A DNA stretch of 64,000 nt from CAZHJG01 sp964533425 (GTDB lineage Bacteria > Patescibacteriota > Saccharimonadia > Saccharimonadales > UBA4665). Shown here one piece after another: positions 41,879-50,350 of the stretch. The number at the start of each line of letters is the position of its first letter. Position 1 is the first letter of the stretch. The notes under the pieces are model-generated. The model did no database searches. It worked only from the letters and a program-made list of their open reading frames with translations, and was not told the origin of the DNA. Made by a program: the position numbers and the translations under genes. Location: NCBI GenBank assembly GCA_964533425.1, contig CAZHJG010000001.1, positions 20,509-84,508 on the forward strand. Reading direction: 5' to 3'.

Positions 41879-42189
41879 GCCTCGACTGGATGATTCGGGT
41901 CAGAGAACGTGTTGGTGCCCCCATAAGCTAACTGGCCTAGCAGCTCTTCGTTCTCGCGTTCACGCATCAGGTCAGCAAGAGCGTCGGCCCTAAGCATCAA
42001 ATCTGCGCGATCATCGGCCTCAGTCTCGCGAACTATCGATACATAAGTCGCTTCAAGATCTACTTTAATGTCTGAGCTCGATTTACCTTCGTATGCAGTT
42101 CGCAGCGCTTCGGTCCGCTCACTTAGAGCCTCTTCCTCGGCACGTAATTTCTCGACATCTTTTTGGGTTACGCCTGATTCCATTCCCAT
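41875..42189 (-). CDS. Small hypothetical coiled-coil protein
   Basis: Not recognised. 104 residues, acidic, nearly all helical (VEKLRAEEEALSERTEALR, then ADDRADLMLRADALADLMRE). AAGGAG stands 7 bases before the ATG at 42189, which fixes this start over the ORF start at 42213. Confidence 0.55.
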   Translation of the reverse strand: MGMESGVTQKDVEKLRAEEEALSERTEALRTAYEGKSSSDIKVDLEATYVSIVRETEADDRADLMLRADALADLMRERENEELLGQLAYGGTNTFSDPNHPVEA

Positions 42190-42254
42190 CACACACTCCT
42201 TACTTTTAGGCATTGTAGCACGTTTTGGACAAGTATACGAAAAGAGTTTGTATT

Positions 42255-42911
42255 TTACACTACAACGCGGCGGGGGCGCAGGATGCGCTTGGCGCGGGCC
42301 GGTGCTTTGAGGCGTTTCTGTTTGTCGGCAATCAGGTCGGCTTCGGCTTGCATGCCGTGGTTCATGTAGGCTTTATGCAATAAGGTATACGTTTCGTTGT
42401 TCGGCTCCAGCTCAGCAGCTTTCTCAAGTTCTTGGAACATTAACTTCTCGTTGCCCAGCTTCTCTTGCACCTTGGCGTACGCCACGTGTCGGGCCGCCAG
42501 ATCATCTTCCAGCTTAAGCGCTTGCTCAAAGGCGACGGCCGCTTTCTCATAATTTTCGGTCTCGTAGTAGATCAAGCCCAGGTTGTGCAGGCTGGAGGCC
42601 GTGGCCTCGATGCTGGAGGCAATTTCGAAGCAGTCGATGGCGTCGCGGTATTCCTTTTGCTTGGCATAGAGGATACCAAGCCGATTGTAAGCCGCGGCGT
42701 TCTTTTCGTCGATTTTCAGGATGGTCAGCAGAGCCTTTTCGGCGCGCAGGAAGCGGTTTTCACGCATACCCTGGTGCGCGATATCCCACAAACGGCCGAG
42801 CCGGTCACCAACCCGTCGGGAAACGTTAGCGAATTCATCATCCCGCACCTGCGCGTTATGATAAGCGAGACCCGCAAAAGCGGCTACAATAAACAGTTCA
42901 TACATAGGCAA
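42255..42911 (-). CDS. TPR-repeat protein
   Basis: 218 residues. N-terminal hydrophobic helix (MYELFIVAAFAGLAYHNA), then three to four tetratricopeptide repeats (AAAYNRLGILYAKQKEYRDA, ASSLHNLGLIYYETENYEKA, and a third near 145). A membrane-anchored scaffold protein; partner unknown. Last gene of the trpS-rluD-holB run, 24 bases after holB. Confidence 0.85.
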   Translation of the reverse strand: MPMYELFIVAAFAGLAYHNAQVRDDEFANVSRRVGDRLGRLWDIAHQGMRENRFLRAEKALLTILKIDEKNAAAYNRLGILYAKQKEYRDAIDCFEIASSIEATASSLHNLGLIYYETENYEKAAVAFEQALKLEDDLAARHVAYAKVQEKLGNEKLMFQELEKAAELEPNNETYTLLHKAYMNHGMQAEADLIADKQKRLKAPARAKRILRPRRVVV

Positions 42912-42935
42912 TCTGTACTTTTAAGTATAGCATTA

Positions 42936-43793
42936 TCAGATCTGTAAGGCGAGGTTCATGAGTACCAGCTTGGGCTGGGCGTTGTTAGCTAGTGCTTCGC
43001 TGGCAATGTAGCTGGCTTGTTGCACCGCCTGCCATCGCTTGGCGGCGCGGGCTTGCGGGCTCAGCAGGCCGTACTGCGCCATCTGTTGCAGCATGAAAAC
43101 CACGGCGCGGGCTTGGGAGCGGCTTTTGGAAAGGCTGTCAACCATGACCAACCGTTCAAAGACCGGTTTGCTGAGCAGTTCTCGGGCAGTTTCGGCAGCT
43201 TGGGAGAGTGGGTGTTCAGGCTCACTGAGCAGGGCGTGGGTCAAACCAGGCAGACCGCCGCTCATGGCTACGGCCCGGTGGACAGCGGCTCCATCATAGC
43301 CTTGGGCGATGAAAAACTGCTCAGTTTCGTTGACTTCAGGTCGGTGCACGGCGATGGTCTGCAGCCGGGAGCGCACCGTCGGCAGCAAGGCCTGCGGCTG
43401 GGCAGCCGTGAGGATAATGAGCGTGCCCGCCACCGGCTCCTCCAACGTCTTTAACAAAGCATTTTGGGCTTCTAGGCTCAACTGGTGTCCAGCTTCGATA
43501 ATGACAGCTCGGTTGTAACCCTCACGACCAGGTACTTTGAGGCTTAAAAAGTGCTCCAGCTGGCGCACCGCATCAATGCCAATCGCCTTTTCGGCCTCCG
43601 GTTGGATTACCAGCCCGTACGCATCGGTCTCAAAACTGCCCGGCTCCAGGCCCAGTACACTCTCTGCCACTTCCCGGGCTAAGCTGTACTTGCCACTGCC
43701 TTCCGGGCCGGTCAGTAACAGGGCGTGCGCTGGCTCAGCCTGAAAAGCCTTAAGCCGTCTGATAGTTTCTGGATGCTTCAGCAGTTCAGCCAC
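42936..43793 (-). CDS. holB: DNA polymerase III delta' subunit
   Basis: 285 residues, clamp-loader delta' type: LLLTGPEGSGKYSLARE (altered Walker A), LSLEAQNALLKTLEEP (the conserved SxxAxNALLKxLEEP) and TVRSRLQTI (SRC motif variant). The zinc-binding Cys set common after the P-loop is absent. Overlaps the RluA-family gene by 8 bases. Confidence 0.85.
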   Translation of the reverse strand: MAELLKHPETIRRLKAFQAEPAHALLLTGPEGSGKYSLAREVAESVLGLEPGSFETDAYGLVIQPEAEKAIGIDAVRQLEHFLSLKVPGREGYNRAVIIEAGHQLSLEAQNALLKTLEEPVAGTLIILTAAQPQALLPTVRSRLQTIAVHRPEVNETEQFFIAQGYDGAAVHRAVAMSGGLPGLTHALLSEPEHPLSQAAETARELLSKPVFERLVMVDSLSKSRSQARAVVFMLQQMAQYGLLSPQARAAKRWQAVQQASYIASEALANNAQPKLVLMNLALQI

Positions 43794-44652
43794 GGGTCAT
43801 CAACTCCTCGAAAGACACCGGCACCGGTGCTTCAAAAACCTGCCTTTTCTTACTGGGTAGTGTTACCTCCAAGCTATTGGCATGCAAGTACATTCTGTCG
43901 GCCGGTGGACCGTCGTACATGGTATCACCAACAATTGGGTGCCCTTGGTGCTGCAAATGCACGCGTAGCTGATGTGTACGACCGGTCTGCGGCCGCAGCT
44001 CCAGCTCCGAGACAGCACCAACAGTTCTAATCGTTTTATAGTGCGTGGTGGCGGTCTTACCATGCGCGCCAACTCGAAAGTTTTGCGGCCGACGGGGATT
44101 ACGCTCAATCGGCATATCAATGATGGCTTCTGGCGGATTCATTTCACCTTTCACGATTGCTCGATACGACTTTTTAACCTTGCGCTGCGAGAACTGCTTC
44201 TGTAGCCAACTCAGCGCCTCCGACGTCTTGGCACATATCATCACGCCGCTCGTCGCTCGATCCAATCGGTGCACAATGCCGGCCCGCTCACCGCTCTCGC
44301 CCTGCCAGCGGCTACTCAGCCAGGTGGCTACGGTCGCCTCAGGGTTAAACGCTCCTTTGCTATGCGTCAGCACGCCAGCCGGTTTATTGATAACCACGCA
44401 GTCCTCGTCTTCATAAATGACGGGCAGATTCAGCGGCGGTGGCTTGAACTCCCCAGGTACAAAATCAACCAGTACCACATCAGCCTCACGCACCCGATAG
44501 CTTGGCTTGGTAACCGTTTCCTGGTTGACTATGACTTTGCCCGACTCAATAAGTTGGGCCGCGAATGACCGGCTTAGCTCGGGGCTTTGTGACACAATAT
44601 ACTGATCCAACCTCAGGGCCTCAACCGGCTGCACCTCTTCCATGGCTGGCAC
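43786..44652 (-). CDS. RluA-family pseudouridine synthase (RluD-like)
   Basis: 288 residues. S4 RNA-binding domain at 12-70 (RLDQYIVSQ), then the catalytic domain with HRLDRATSG (catalytic Asp) and GRTHQLRVHL. Isomerises uridines in 23S rRNA in the RluD/RluC group; target sites not readable. The GTG at 44652 overlaps the trpS stop (TAGTG); the ATG at 44643 is an alternative start. Confidence 0.92.
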   Translation of the reverse strand: MPAMEEVQPVEALRLDQYIVSQSPELSRSFAAQLIESGKVIVNQETVTKPSYRVREADVVLVDFVPGEFKPPPLNLPVIYEDEDCVVINKPAGVLTHSKGAFNPEATVATWLSSRWQGESGERAGIVHRLDRATSGVMICAKTSEALSWLQKQFSQRKVKKSYRAIVKGEMNPPEAIIDMPIERNPRRPQNFRVGAHGKTATTHYKTIRTVGAVSELELRPQTGRTHQLRVHLQHQGHPIVGDTMYDGPPADRMYLHANSLEVTLPSKKRQVFEAPVPVSFEELMTRG

Positions 44653-45668
44653 TACGGCCGCAAACCAACTGCTTGCTGCACCTTAAACAACCGCTGGCCG
44701 GCCACATCACGCATCAAAAGCTCGCTGGCCTCAAGCCTCTGGGTGATGGCCCGATCGTCGACCTTGGCCAGCTCAGCCTGAAAGGCCGTCAGAAAAGCCG
44801 CCACTTTATCTGCCACGGCTGTTTTCAGCGGCCCGTACTGGTTTTGCCCAATAAACTCATCAGGGTTACCGCCGAGCAGCTTGTACAGATCAAGCAAATT
44901 ACTCACGCCAGGGCGCTCTTTATAATCGTATTGCACCTCGTTTAAGCTGTCGGTTGCCGCACTCATAATCTTTTTCCGAGCTTCGTCGGGCGAATCGGTC
45001 AAGAAAATCACTCCACGCCCGGTCTCTTCGCTTTTGCTCATCTTCTTCGTCGGATTTTGTAGATCCCGAATGCGCAACCCCTGGTCTTTGCCAAAAAACT
45101 CATGCTGCTCAGGCACCGGCTTGGGCACGACGAATAGCTCGCCAAACTGGTTATTCATCCGCTCAGCAATATCACGCGTGAATTCCACATGCTGCGTTTG
45201 ATCATCACCGACAGGCACATATTCGGCGCCATACAGCAAGATGTCACAGGCCATGAGCACCGGGTAGTTAAACAATCCTACACTGATACGATCCTCATGC
45301 AGCTTCGCCGATTTATCTTTAAACTGTGTCATACGGCTCATTTCTCCGAAACCAGTAAAGCAACCTAGGATCCACGTCAGCTCGCTGTGGGCCGCAATAT
45401 AGCTCTGTCGATATATGAAGACATCATCGTGGTCAAGCGGTAGACCGGCCGCGACGAAAACCCGCAAGGCGTTCATGACGCCGGTTTGCAGCTGCTCATG
45501 ATCAATCGGCGTCGTAAAGCTATGTAAATCGGGCATGAACAGATTGATTTGGTACTCGCCAGCCTTCTGCTTGGCCATATCGACCAAAGGCAGCAAGGCC
45601 CCAAGGTAATTACCCAGGTGCAAGTCATTATTGGCCCGTAGACCGGTTAGAACTACTGGTTTTGCCAT
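44652..45668 (-). CDS. trpS: Tryptophanyl-tRNA synthetase
   Basis: 338 residues. TGLRANNDLHLGNYLG (HIGH-type), GDDQTQHVEFTRDIA and KKMSKSEE (KMSKS loop) are clear. AGGATAAGCT stands before the ATG, and a TATAAT 10 bases upstream could give it a second promoter. It lies 11 bases after the 85-residue orphan gene, behind the leader ORF and terminator at 45962-46086. Confidence 0.97.
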   Translation of the reverse strand: MAKPVVLTGLRANNDLHLGNYLGALLPLVDMAKQKAGEYQINLFMPDLHSFTTPIDHEQLQTGVMNALRVFVAAGLPLDHDDVFIYRQSYIAAHSELTWILGCFTGFGEMSRMTQFKDKSAKLHEDRISVGLFNYPVLMACDILLYGAEYVPVGDDQTQHVEFTRDIAERMNNQFGELFVVPKPVPEQHEFFGKDQGLRIRDLQNPTKKMSKSEETGRGVIFLTDSPDEARKKIMSAATDSLNEVQYDYKERPGVSNLLDLYKLLGGNPDEFIGQNQYGPLKTAVADKVAAFLTAFQAELAKVDDRAITQRLEASELLMRDVAGQRLFKVQQAVGLRP

Positions 45669-45679
45669 AGCTTATCCTA

Positions 45680-45937
45680 TTATAGACTATTCTCTTCGCT
45701 GACCAGCCGGCTTGGGTAAAGGGACTGCTCGACAATGCCTGGTACATCGACAAACGAGGTCATAGCACTCCTGCCTGCCGCCCGCTCAGCGTCTCTGCGG
45801 TTATCAGCGTGTCTTAGCTGACGTACTTCTGGAACATCCTGGCTGATGAATCTTCGCTCGTACAAATAAGCACTCTCAATAATTGTCTGGCAGCCACTAT
45901 CCACCAAAGTCTCCAGTCGTTCTCTATTTGCTCTCAT
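45680..45937 (-). CDS. 85-residue hypothetical protein before trpS
   Basis: Not recognised. Highly charged, rich in Arg and Glu (MRANRERLETLVDSGCQTII, RHADNRRDAERAAGRSAM). GAGGAG stands 9 bases before the ATG. It is the first full gene after the attenuator-like terminator. Confidence 0.5.
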   Translation of the reverse strand: MRANRERLETLVDSGCQTIIESAYLYERRFISQDVPEVRQLRHADNRRDAERAAGRSAMTSFVDVPGIVEQSLYPSRLVSEENSL

Positions 45938-45961
45938 CGTTGTCTTCTCCTCTTAAATATT

Positions 45962-45986
45962 AAAAAACCGCCTCGCTGGGCGGTTT
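45962..45986 (-). terminator. Attenuator-like terminator upstream of the trpS operon
   Basis: AAACCGCC/GGCGGTTT stem, loop CAGCGA, and six T on the minus strand. Its 5' arm (ACCGCCC) can instead pair with GGGCGGT inside the preceding leader ORF. Confidence 0.8.
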
Positions 45987-46008
45987 GCTTGCTCTGTTGG
46001 TTGTTTAG

Positions 46009-46086
46009 TTAGTCAACAGCGAACTCACCGCCCTTAATAAAGTCGGTAAAGAAAACCCAATTCTGGTTGTGCTGTCCACTTGACAT
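46009..46086 (-). CDS. 25-residue leader peptide with one Trp codon
   Basis: ATG at 46086 lies 7 bases after the -10 of a strong promoter, so it should be translated from a leaderless mRNA. The product begins MSSGQHNQNWVFFTDF; Trp is codon 10. Codons 19-20 and the base before them form GGGCGGT, complementary to the 5' arm of the terminator 23 bases beyond the stop. Stalling at the Trp codon would leave this free and favour antitermination. The unit could also just be a tiny independent gene. Confidence 0.6.
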   Translation of the reverse strand: MSSGQHNQNWVFFTDFIKGGEFAVD

Positions 46087-46093
46087 GCCTAGT

Positions 46094-46122
46094 AATATAC
46101 ACCTGTCGTCAAGGGGTGTCAA
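46094..46122 (-). promoter_or_regulatory. Strong promoter of the trpS leader
   Basis: TTGACA (46117-46122), exact 17-base spacer, TATATT (46094-46099), then 7 bases to the ATG. The best sigma-70-type promoter in the window. Confidence 0.85.
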
Positions 46123-46143
46123 ACCAGGAAGTATTCACAACAC

Positions 46144-46229
46144 ATCAGTCGAAAGTCTAAAGCCGAAAAGCCGAAAGCCGCTGCAGCGACTGCCACTGCT
46201 TTCAGCTTTGGACTTTTGACTTTCGACTC
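46144..46229 (-). repeat. Heptad-repeat hairpin at the end of the alpha operon
   Basis: The AAAGTCC-type hairpin core with a CTGCAGCGGC centre, directly after the stop codon of the 104-residue gene. It lacks the ribosome-site end, as no gene follows on this strand; it may serve as operon end. Confidence 0.65.
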
Positions 46230-46542
46230 AAACGACCGGGGGAAATTCCCATTCCTCACCCGTACTTTGAGCTGGCGAATCGGCTGCTGCCTTTTCGGCT
46301 AGCAGAATGTCAAATGCAGCGTGCTCGATACGTACCAGAGAGCGAGGCACGCCGAAAGCCACTCGGCCAGCAAACAGTGAAAAGCTCTGCTTGGAGTTGG
46401 TCAGCTCAGGATTGGACTTGTGGCCATTGTAGTAGTAATCCGTAGCAGCCAGCGCAAGCCCTTCATTCTGAAGCAGTTTTACAGCCAGCTCAAACTCGGC
46501 TGTTGGCTGCGCAACCTCGTTAATGCGCCGGACTATGCTCAT
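46228..46542 (-). CDS. Orphan small protein after rpsI
   Basis: Not recognised. 104 residues: VRRINEVAQPTAEFELAVKL, an aromatic patch (ATDYYYNGHKSNPE), a hydrophobic middle (FSLFAGRVAFGVPRSLVRI) and an acidic tail. Last gene of the superoperon, 17 bases after rpsI. Confidence 0.55.
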   Translation of the reverse strand: MSIVRRINEVAQPTAEFELAVKLLQNEGLALAATDYYYNGHKSNPELTNSKQSFSLFAGRVAFGVPRSLVRIEHAAFDILLAEKAAADSPAQSTGEEWEFPPVV

Positions 46543-46558
46543 GCCGCTCGCTGCATAT

Positions 46559-46957
46559 TTAACGCTTGGTGAACTGACGCTGTTTGCGGGCGCCCTTGAG
46601 GCCGAATTTCTTGCGTTCTTTTTCGCGCGAATCGCGGCTTAAGAGGTCGGCGCGCTTGAGCGTGCTCTTGAGGTCTTCGTTCATAACGGTCAAGGCTTTG
46701 GCGATACCTAAGCGAATAGCTTCGGCCTGGCCTTCGTGGCCACCACCGGAAACGACGGCGCTGACGTCAAACTTGTTGACGGAGTCAACCACCACAAAGG
46801 GCTGTTGCAGCTTGGCCAGCAGATACTTGCTAGCGGCAAAGTATTCCTCGGCGGACTTGCCGTTGATAATCATAGCGCCCTTGCCGCCTTGCACACGTAC
46901 GCGGGCGGTTGAGCTTTTGCGGCGGCCTAAGCCGTAAAAATAGGTATTTTTTGCCAT
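46559..46957 (-). CDS. rpsI: Ribosomal protein S9 (uS9)
   Basis: 132 residues. YFYGLGRRKSSTARVRV at the start and the C-terminal KFGLKGARKQRQFTKR that reaches the P-site tRNA. ATG overlaps the rplM stop. Small-subunit head protein. Confidence 0.97.
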   Translation of the reverse strand: MAKNTYFYGLGRRKSSTARVRVQGGKGAMIINGKSAEEYFAASKYLLAKLQQPFVVVDSVNKFDVSAVVSGGGHEGQAEAIRLGIAKALTVMNEDLKSTLKRADLLSRDSREKERKKFGLKGARKQRQFTKR

Positions 46958-47397
46958 TACTTACTGTCCTTTAACGATAATTTTACCGGTTTCTGGGCTT
47001 CGTGCTGGTGCTCGGCGCCGGCGTATACCTTGAGGCGCTTTAGGCGTTCGTCACGCAGCTTGTTGACTGGCAACATGCCACGAACCGCGTTGGTGATCGG
47101 GAACGTCGGGTCCTTTTGCAGTTTCTCGGCCAGCGTGGCTTCTTTGAGGCCGCCGGGGTAATTGCTGTGGCGGTAGTAAACCTTCTTGTTTAGCTTGTCG
47201 CCGGTAGCCACGGTCTTCTCGGCGTTCACCACAATGACGAAGTCGCCACAGTCGATATGCTTGGTGAACTGGGGTTTGCCTTTGCCGGTGAGCAAGGTAG
47301 CGATTCTGGTGGCCAGACGGCCGATGGGCGCCTCGGACGCATCGATGACATACCATTGGCGGGTCACGTCACTGGGCTTGGCGCTATAGGTTTTCAT
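46957..47397 (-). CDS. rplM: Ribosomal protein L13 (uL13)
   Basis: 146 residues. Motifs RQWYVIDASEAPIGRLATRIA and GDFVIVVNAEK, then YRHSNYPGGLKE. Early assembly protein of the large subunit. Overlaps both rplQ and rpsI by one base, so all three are coupled. Confidence 0.97.
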   Translation of the reverse strand: MKTYSAKPSDVTRQWYVIDASEAPIGRLATRIATLLTGKGKPQFTKHIDCGDFVIVVNAEKTVATGDKLNKKVYYRHSNYPGGLKEATLAEKLQKDPTFPITNAVRGMLPVNKLRDERLKRLKVYAGAEHQHEAQKPVKLSLKDSK

Positions 47398-47900
47398 TAT
47401 TTCTTCTCCTTGGCCGGCGCGCGCTTTGCCGTGGCCGGCTTTTTGGCTGCTGGCTTCGGGGCAGCTTTCGGCTTCGCAGCTACAGGCTTATCGGTCGTGG
47501 TTTTAGCAGGCGCAGCGGCCTTGGCGACCGGTGCTTCTTTGAGGTCATCAACAAAGCTGACGCGGGCCAACTGGGCGTTGTCGCCGCGGCGCAGGCTGGT
47601 CTTTTCGATACGCAAGTGTCCGCTGTCACGACCCTTCAGTTTGGGGGCAATCTCGTCGACCAGTTTGTGGGCGCTGGTGACGGTCTGCAAGCCGCTGATA
47701 ACTTGACGGCGGTTGTGTAAATCACCTTTTTTAGCCTTGGTAATGAGCTTTTCGACATAGGGCACAACCTCCTTGGCCTTGGGCAAGGTGGTTTCGATGG
47801 ATTCGTACTTTACCAGGGAGTCGGCCAGGCCTTTAATAAGCGCCCGGCGCTGATCGCGTTCGCGATGCAGTTTACGACCCTGATATCCGTGCCTATGCAT
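47397..47900 (-). CDS. rplQ: Ribosomal protein L17 (bL17)
   Basis: 167 residues. Core MHRHGYQGRKLHRERDQRR to about 115, then a Lys/Ala/Pro-rich tail of 40-50 residues. I start at the ATG at 47900, which matches family starts and has AAGGGAGCGC from the intercistronic element just upstream. The longer reading would translate that element. Confidence 0.96.
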   Translation of the reverse strand: MHRHGYQGRKLHRERDQRRALIKGLADSLVKYESIETTLPKAKEVVPYVEKLITKAKKGDLHNRRQVISGLQTVTSAHKLVDEIAPKLKGRDSGHLRIEKTSLRRGDNAQLARVSFVDDLKEAPVAKAAAPAKTTTDKPVAAKPKAAPKPAAKKPATAKRAPAKEKK

Positions 47901-48026
47901 AAGCGCTCCCTTCGGTCGCTTGAGCTGAAAGTCGAAAGTCAGAAAAGTCGAAAGCCGCTGCAAGGACTGCGACTGCTTTCAGCTTTGGACTTTGAACTTT
48001 GGACTGATGTGTAGTGAAACGGAGCA
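47901..48026 (-). repeat. Intercistronic heptad element, rpoA-rplQ
   Basis: Reading on the minus strand: the rpoA stop (TGA) begins the conserved stem region TGATGCTCCG, then heptads AAGTCCA, AAGTTCA, AAGTCCA, AAGCTGA, centre with CTTGCAGCGGC, returning arm GGCTTTCGACTTTTC, and the end GACCGAAGGGAGCGC directly before the rplQ ATG. Confidence 0.8.
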
Positions 48027-48983
48027 TCACAGTTCCAACTCCGCCAGCTTCTCTTTCACTTCGTCGAGGGCTTTGCTGCCAAAGCCCTTCAGGTCGCGCA
48101 GTTCGGCGTCGTTGAGTGCGAACAGATCACGAATGGTGTGAATGTCGTTGTTAATCAGGGCATTGGTGGTGCGGGCTGACAGGTTGAGGTCCTCGATGGA
48201 GGTGTTCAAGGCAGCTGGCTCGTCACCGAGCATTTCGCCGCCAAACTCGGAGTCCTGGCCAGCGCTAGCTTCGCTCAGCGGCTCGGGTACAGCCACACGG
48301 GTCTTGCCAGCCAGCGCCGTGTATTGGTTGATCAGGATGGCGGCAGCTTCCTCAAAGGCGTCCTGGGGCGTAATGGAGCCGTCAGTGTCAACGGTCAATA
48401 GCAGGCGGTCAAGGTCAGTGGCCTGGCCGACACGGGTGTTTTCTACTTTGTAGCGCACCCGCAGGACTGGACTGAAGATAGCGTCCAGCGCAATCATGTC
48501 GTTGGACTTGCGAGCGGTGCCTTCTTCGATGGTGCGATAGCCGCGCCCAACTTCAACCCGCAAGTCGATGACCAGCTGGGTCTTAGCTTCGTCGATGGTA
48601 GCGATAACGTGATCTGGGTTGACGATTTCGACGTCGGCGTTGGTCTCGATGTCTTTGGCGGTGACCACACCCTTGCCTTGCTTAACAATACGCAGATCCT
48701 GGGCTTCGGAACCGTAGACACGGAAGCGTATGCCCTTAAGGTTGAGCATGACATCAACAACGTCTTCCTTGACACCGTCAACAGCGGTAAATTCGTGCGT
48801 AACACCCTCAATACGGAAGGCCGTAACCGCCGCGCCCGAGATGCTGGAGAGCAGTACCCGGCGCAAGCTGTTGCCCAGCGTCATACCATAGCCACTGTGC
48901 AGCGGCTCAACGCTGAACGTTGCGCTGGACGCGCCATGATCGTCGACTTTGACGAGGCCGGGGGTGTGAATAGTATTTGACAT
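48027..48983 (-). CDS. rpoA: RNA polymerase alpha subunit
   Basis: 318 residues. N-terminal assembly domain (GYGMTLGNSLRRVLLSSI), linker about 230-250, C-terminal domain with LNLSARTTNALINNDIHTI and the helix-hairpin-helix DLKGFGSKALDEVKEKL. In the usual alpha-operon place after rpsD. Confidence 0.97.
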   Translation of the reverse strand: MSNTIHTPGLVKVDDHGASSATFSVEPLHSGYGMTLGNSLRRVLLSSISGAAVTAFRIEGVTHEFTAVDGVKEDVVDVMLNLKGIRFRVYGSEAQDLRIVKQGKGVVTAKDIETNADVEIVNPDHVIATIDEAKTQLVIDLRVEVGRGYRTIEEGTARKSNDMIALDAIFSPVLRVRYKVENTRVGQATDLDRLLLTVDTDGSITPQDAFEEAAAILINQYTALAGKTRVAVPEPLSEASAGQDSEFGGEMLGDEPAALNTSIEDLNLSARTTNALINNDIHTIRDLFALNDAELRDLKGFGSKALDEVKEKLAELEL

Positions 48984-48996
48984 GCTTGCTCCTTCT

Positions 48997-49617
48997 TTAG
49001 CGTGAGTAGTACTCGACGATTAACTGCTCATTGATATCCGGTTCGGCGTCATCCCGGGCAGGAACGCCAGTTACGGATAGTTCAACTTTCTTACGATTAA
49101 CTTTCAGCCAAGCCGGGGTATCGGCTGGGGCCGGGCTGACCTCATCCAGGTTCTTGAAGTACTCGGTCTTCTGGCTGCGGGGGCGAAGCACCAGCATGTC
49201 ACCGGGCTTCAGGCGGATGGATGGAATATCGACGCGAGTGTCGTTCAGCATGAAGTGACCATGAGTAACCAGTTGACGGGCCGCCCGACGGCTCGGGGCG
49301 AAACCGGCGCGGTAGACGGCGTTATCGGCGCGCTGCTCCAGCAGTTGCAGCAGCACTTGACCGGATTGGCCTTGACGGCGGCCGGCTTCTTTCATGAGGT
49401 TGCTGAATTGCTTCTCCAGCAAGCCATACAACCGCTTGACCTTCTGCTTTTCACGCAGCTGCAGGGAGTACTGACTGGCTTTGCCGCCGCGCATCCGACC
49501 GCCGGCAGCTTTGCCGGGCATAGTGGTGCGCTTGACTAAGGCTTTGTGGGCTTTGGGGTGCAGGGCGTAGCCTTCTCGGCGGCTCATCTTGACTATGGAT
49601 TGTCGGTCACGGGCCAT
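48997..49617 (-). CDS. rpsD: Ribosomal protein S4 (uS4)
   Basis: 206 residues, no zinc Cys at the start (MARDRQSIVKMSRREG). S4 domain with RRAARQLVTHGHFMLND about 104-120. Primary 16S binder of the small-subunit body. Ribosome site GGGAGCG comes from the intercistronic element. Confidence 0.97.
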   Translation of the reverse strand: MARDRQSIVKMSRREGYALHPKAHKALVKRTTMPGKAAGGRMRGGKASQYSLQLREKQKVKRLYGLLEKQFSNLMKEAGRRQGQSGQVLLQLLEQRADNAVYRAGFAPSRRAARQLVTHGHFMLNDTRVDIPSIRLKPGDMLVLRPRSQKTEYFKNLDEVSPAPADTPAWLKVNRKKVELSVTGVPARDDAEPDINEQLIVEYYSR

Positions 49618-49746
49618 TAGGCGCTCCCTTCGGTCGCTTGAGCTGAAAGGCTAAAGTCGAAAGTGTCGAAAGCCGCTGCAGAGACTGCGACTGCTTTCAG
49701 CTTTGGACTTTGGACTTTGGACTGATGCGTAGTGTAACGAAGCATC
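49618..49746 (-). repeat. Intercistronic heptad element, rpsK-rpsD
   Basis: Starts right after the rpsK TAA with a GATGC/GCATC stem, then three exact AAAGTCC units and AAGCTGA, centre CTGCAGCGGC, return arm CTTTCGACTTTAGCCTTTC, and ends GACCGAAGGGAGCGCC before TA-ATG of rpsD. Confidence 0.85.
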
Positions 49747-50223
49747 TTAGATTCTCCTCGCTTTGCGGGGGCGTACGCCACCGTGTGGTACACCGGTCAC
49801 ATCCCTAATCGATTCCACCTGGATGTCCATGCCACTTAAGACCCGAACGGCCGCATCACGGCCCAGGCCTATTCCCTTGATAAACACTTCGGCTTTGCTG
49901 AAACCGTATTGCTGCTTGGCGGCCTGGGCGGCTCGCTCGGCGGCTACCTGGGCGGCGTATGCCGTACCCTTTTTAGAGCCGCGGAAACCACAGGCGCCGG
50001 CGCTGGAGGTTGTCAGTACATTACCCTTGGCATCCGTAAACGTCACGATAGTGTTGTTAAATGTAGCTTGCACGTGCACTTGACCACTAGCCACTGCGCG
50101 TTTGCTTTTCTTGCGCTTCGGGGCTGTCTTGGTAGCTTCGGCACTAGCCGGCGCTTCAGTTGTGGCTGTTGCCGCTGTCGCCTCTGTTGTTGTCTCTGGA
50201 GTTGTCGTATCTTCGTCTGCCAT
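49747..50223 (-). CDS. rpsK: Ribosomal protein S11 (uS11) with a Thr/Ala-rich N-terminus
   Basis: 158 residues; the first 40 are Thr/Ala/Glu-rich and not part of the family, then KKSKRAVASGQVHVQATFNN and the C-terminal GVPHGGVRPRKARRI. Small-subunit platform protein. Confidence 0.96.
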   Translation of the reverse strand: MADEDTTTPETTTEATAATATTEAPASAEATKTAPKRKKSKRAVASGQVHVQATFNNTIVTFTDAKGNVLTTSSAGACGFRGSKKGTAYAAQVAAERAAQAAKQQYGFSKAEVFIKGIGLGRDAAVRVLSGMDIQVESIRDVTGVPHGGVRPRKARRI

Positions 50224-50350
50224 TAGACGCTCCCCTTGGTCACTGAGGCTGAAAGCTGAAAGTCGAAAGGGTCGAAAGCCGCTGCAGAGACTGTGACTGC
50301 TTTCAGCTTGGGACTTTGGACTTTGGACTGGTGCGTAGTGAAACGAAGCA
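50224..50350 (-). repeat. Intercistronic heptad element, rpsM-rpsK
   Basis: The rpsM stop TGA is its first base triplet (TGATGCTTCG). Same AAAGTCC heptads, CTGCAGCGGC centre, and an end with AAGGGGAGCG before the rpsK ATG. Confidence 0.85.
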
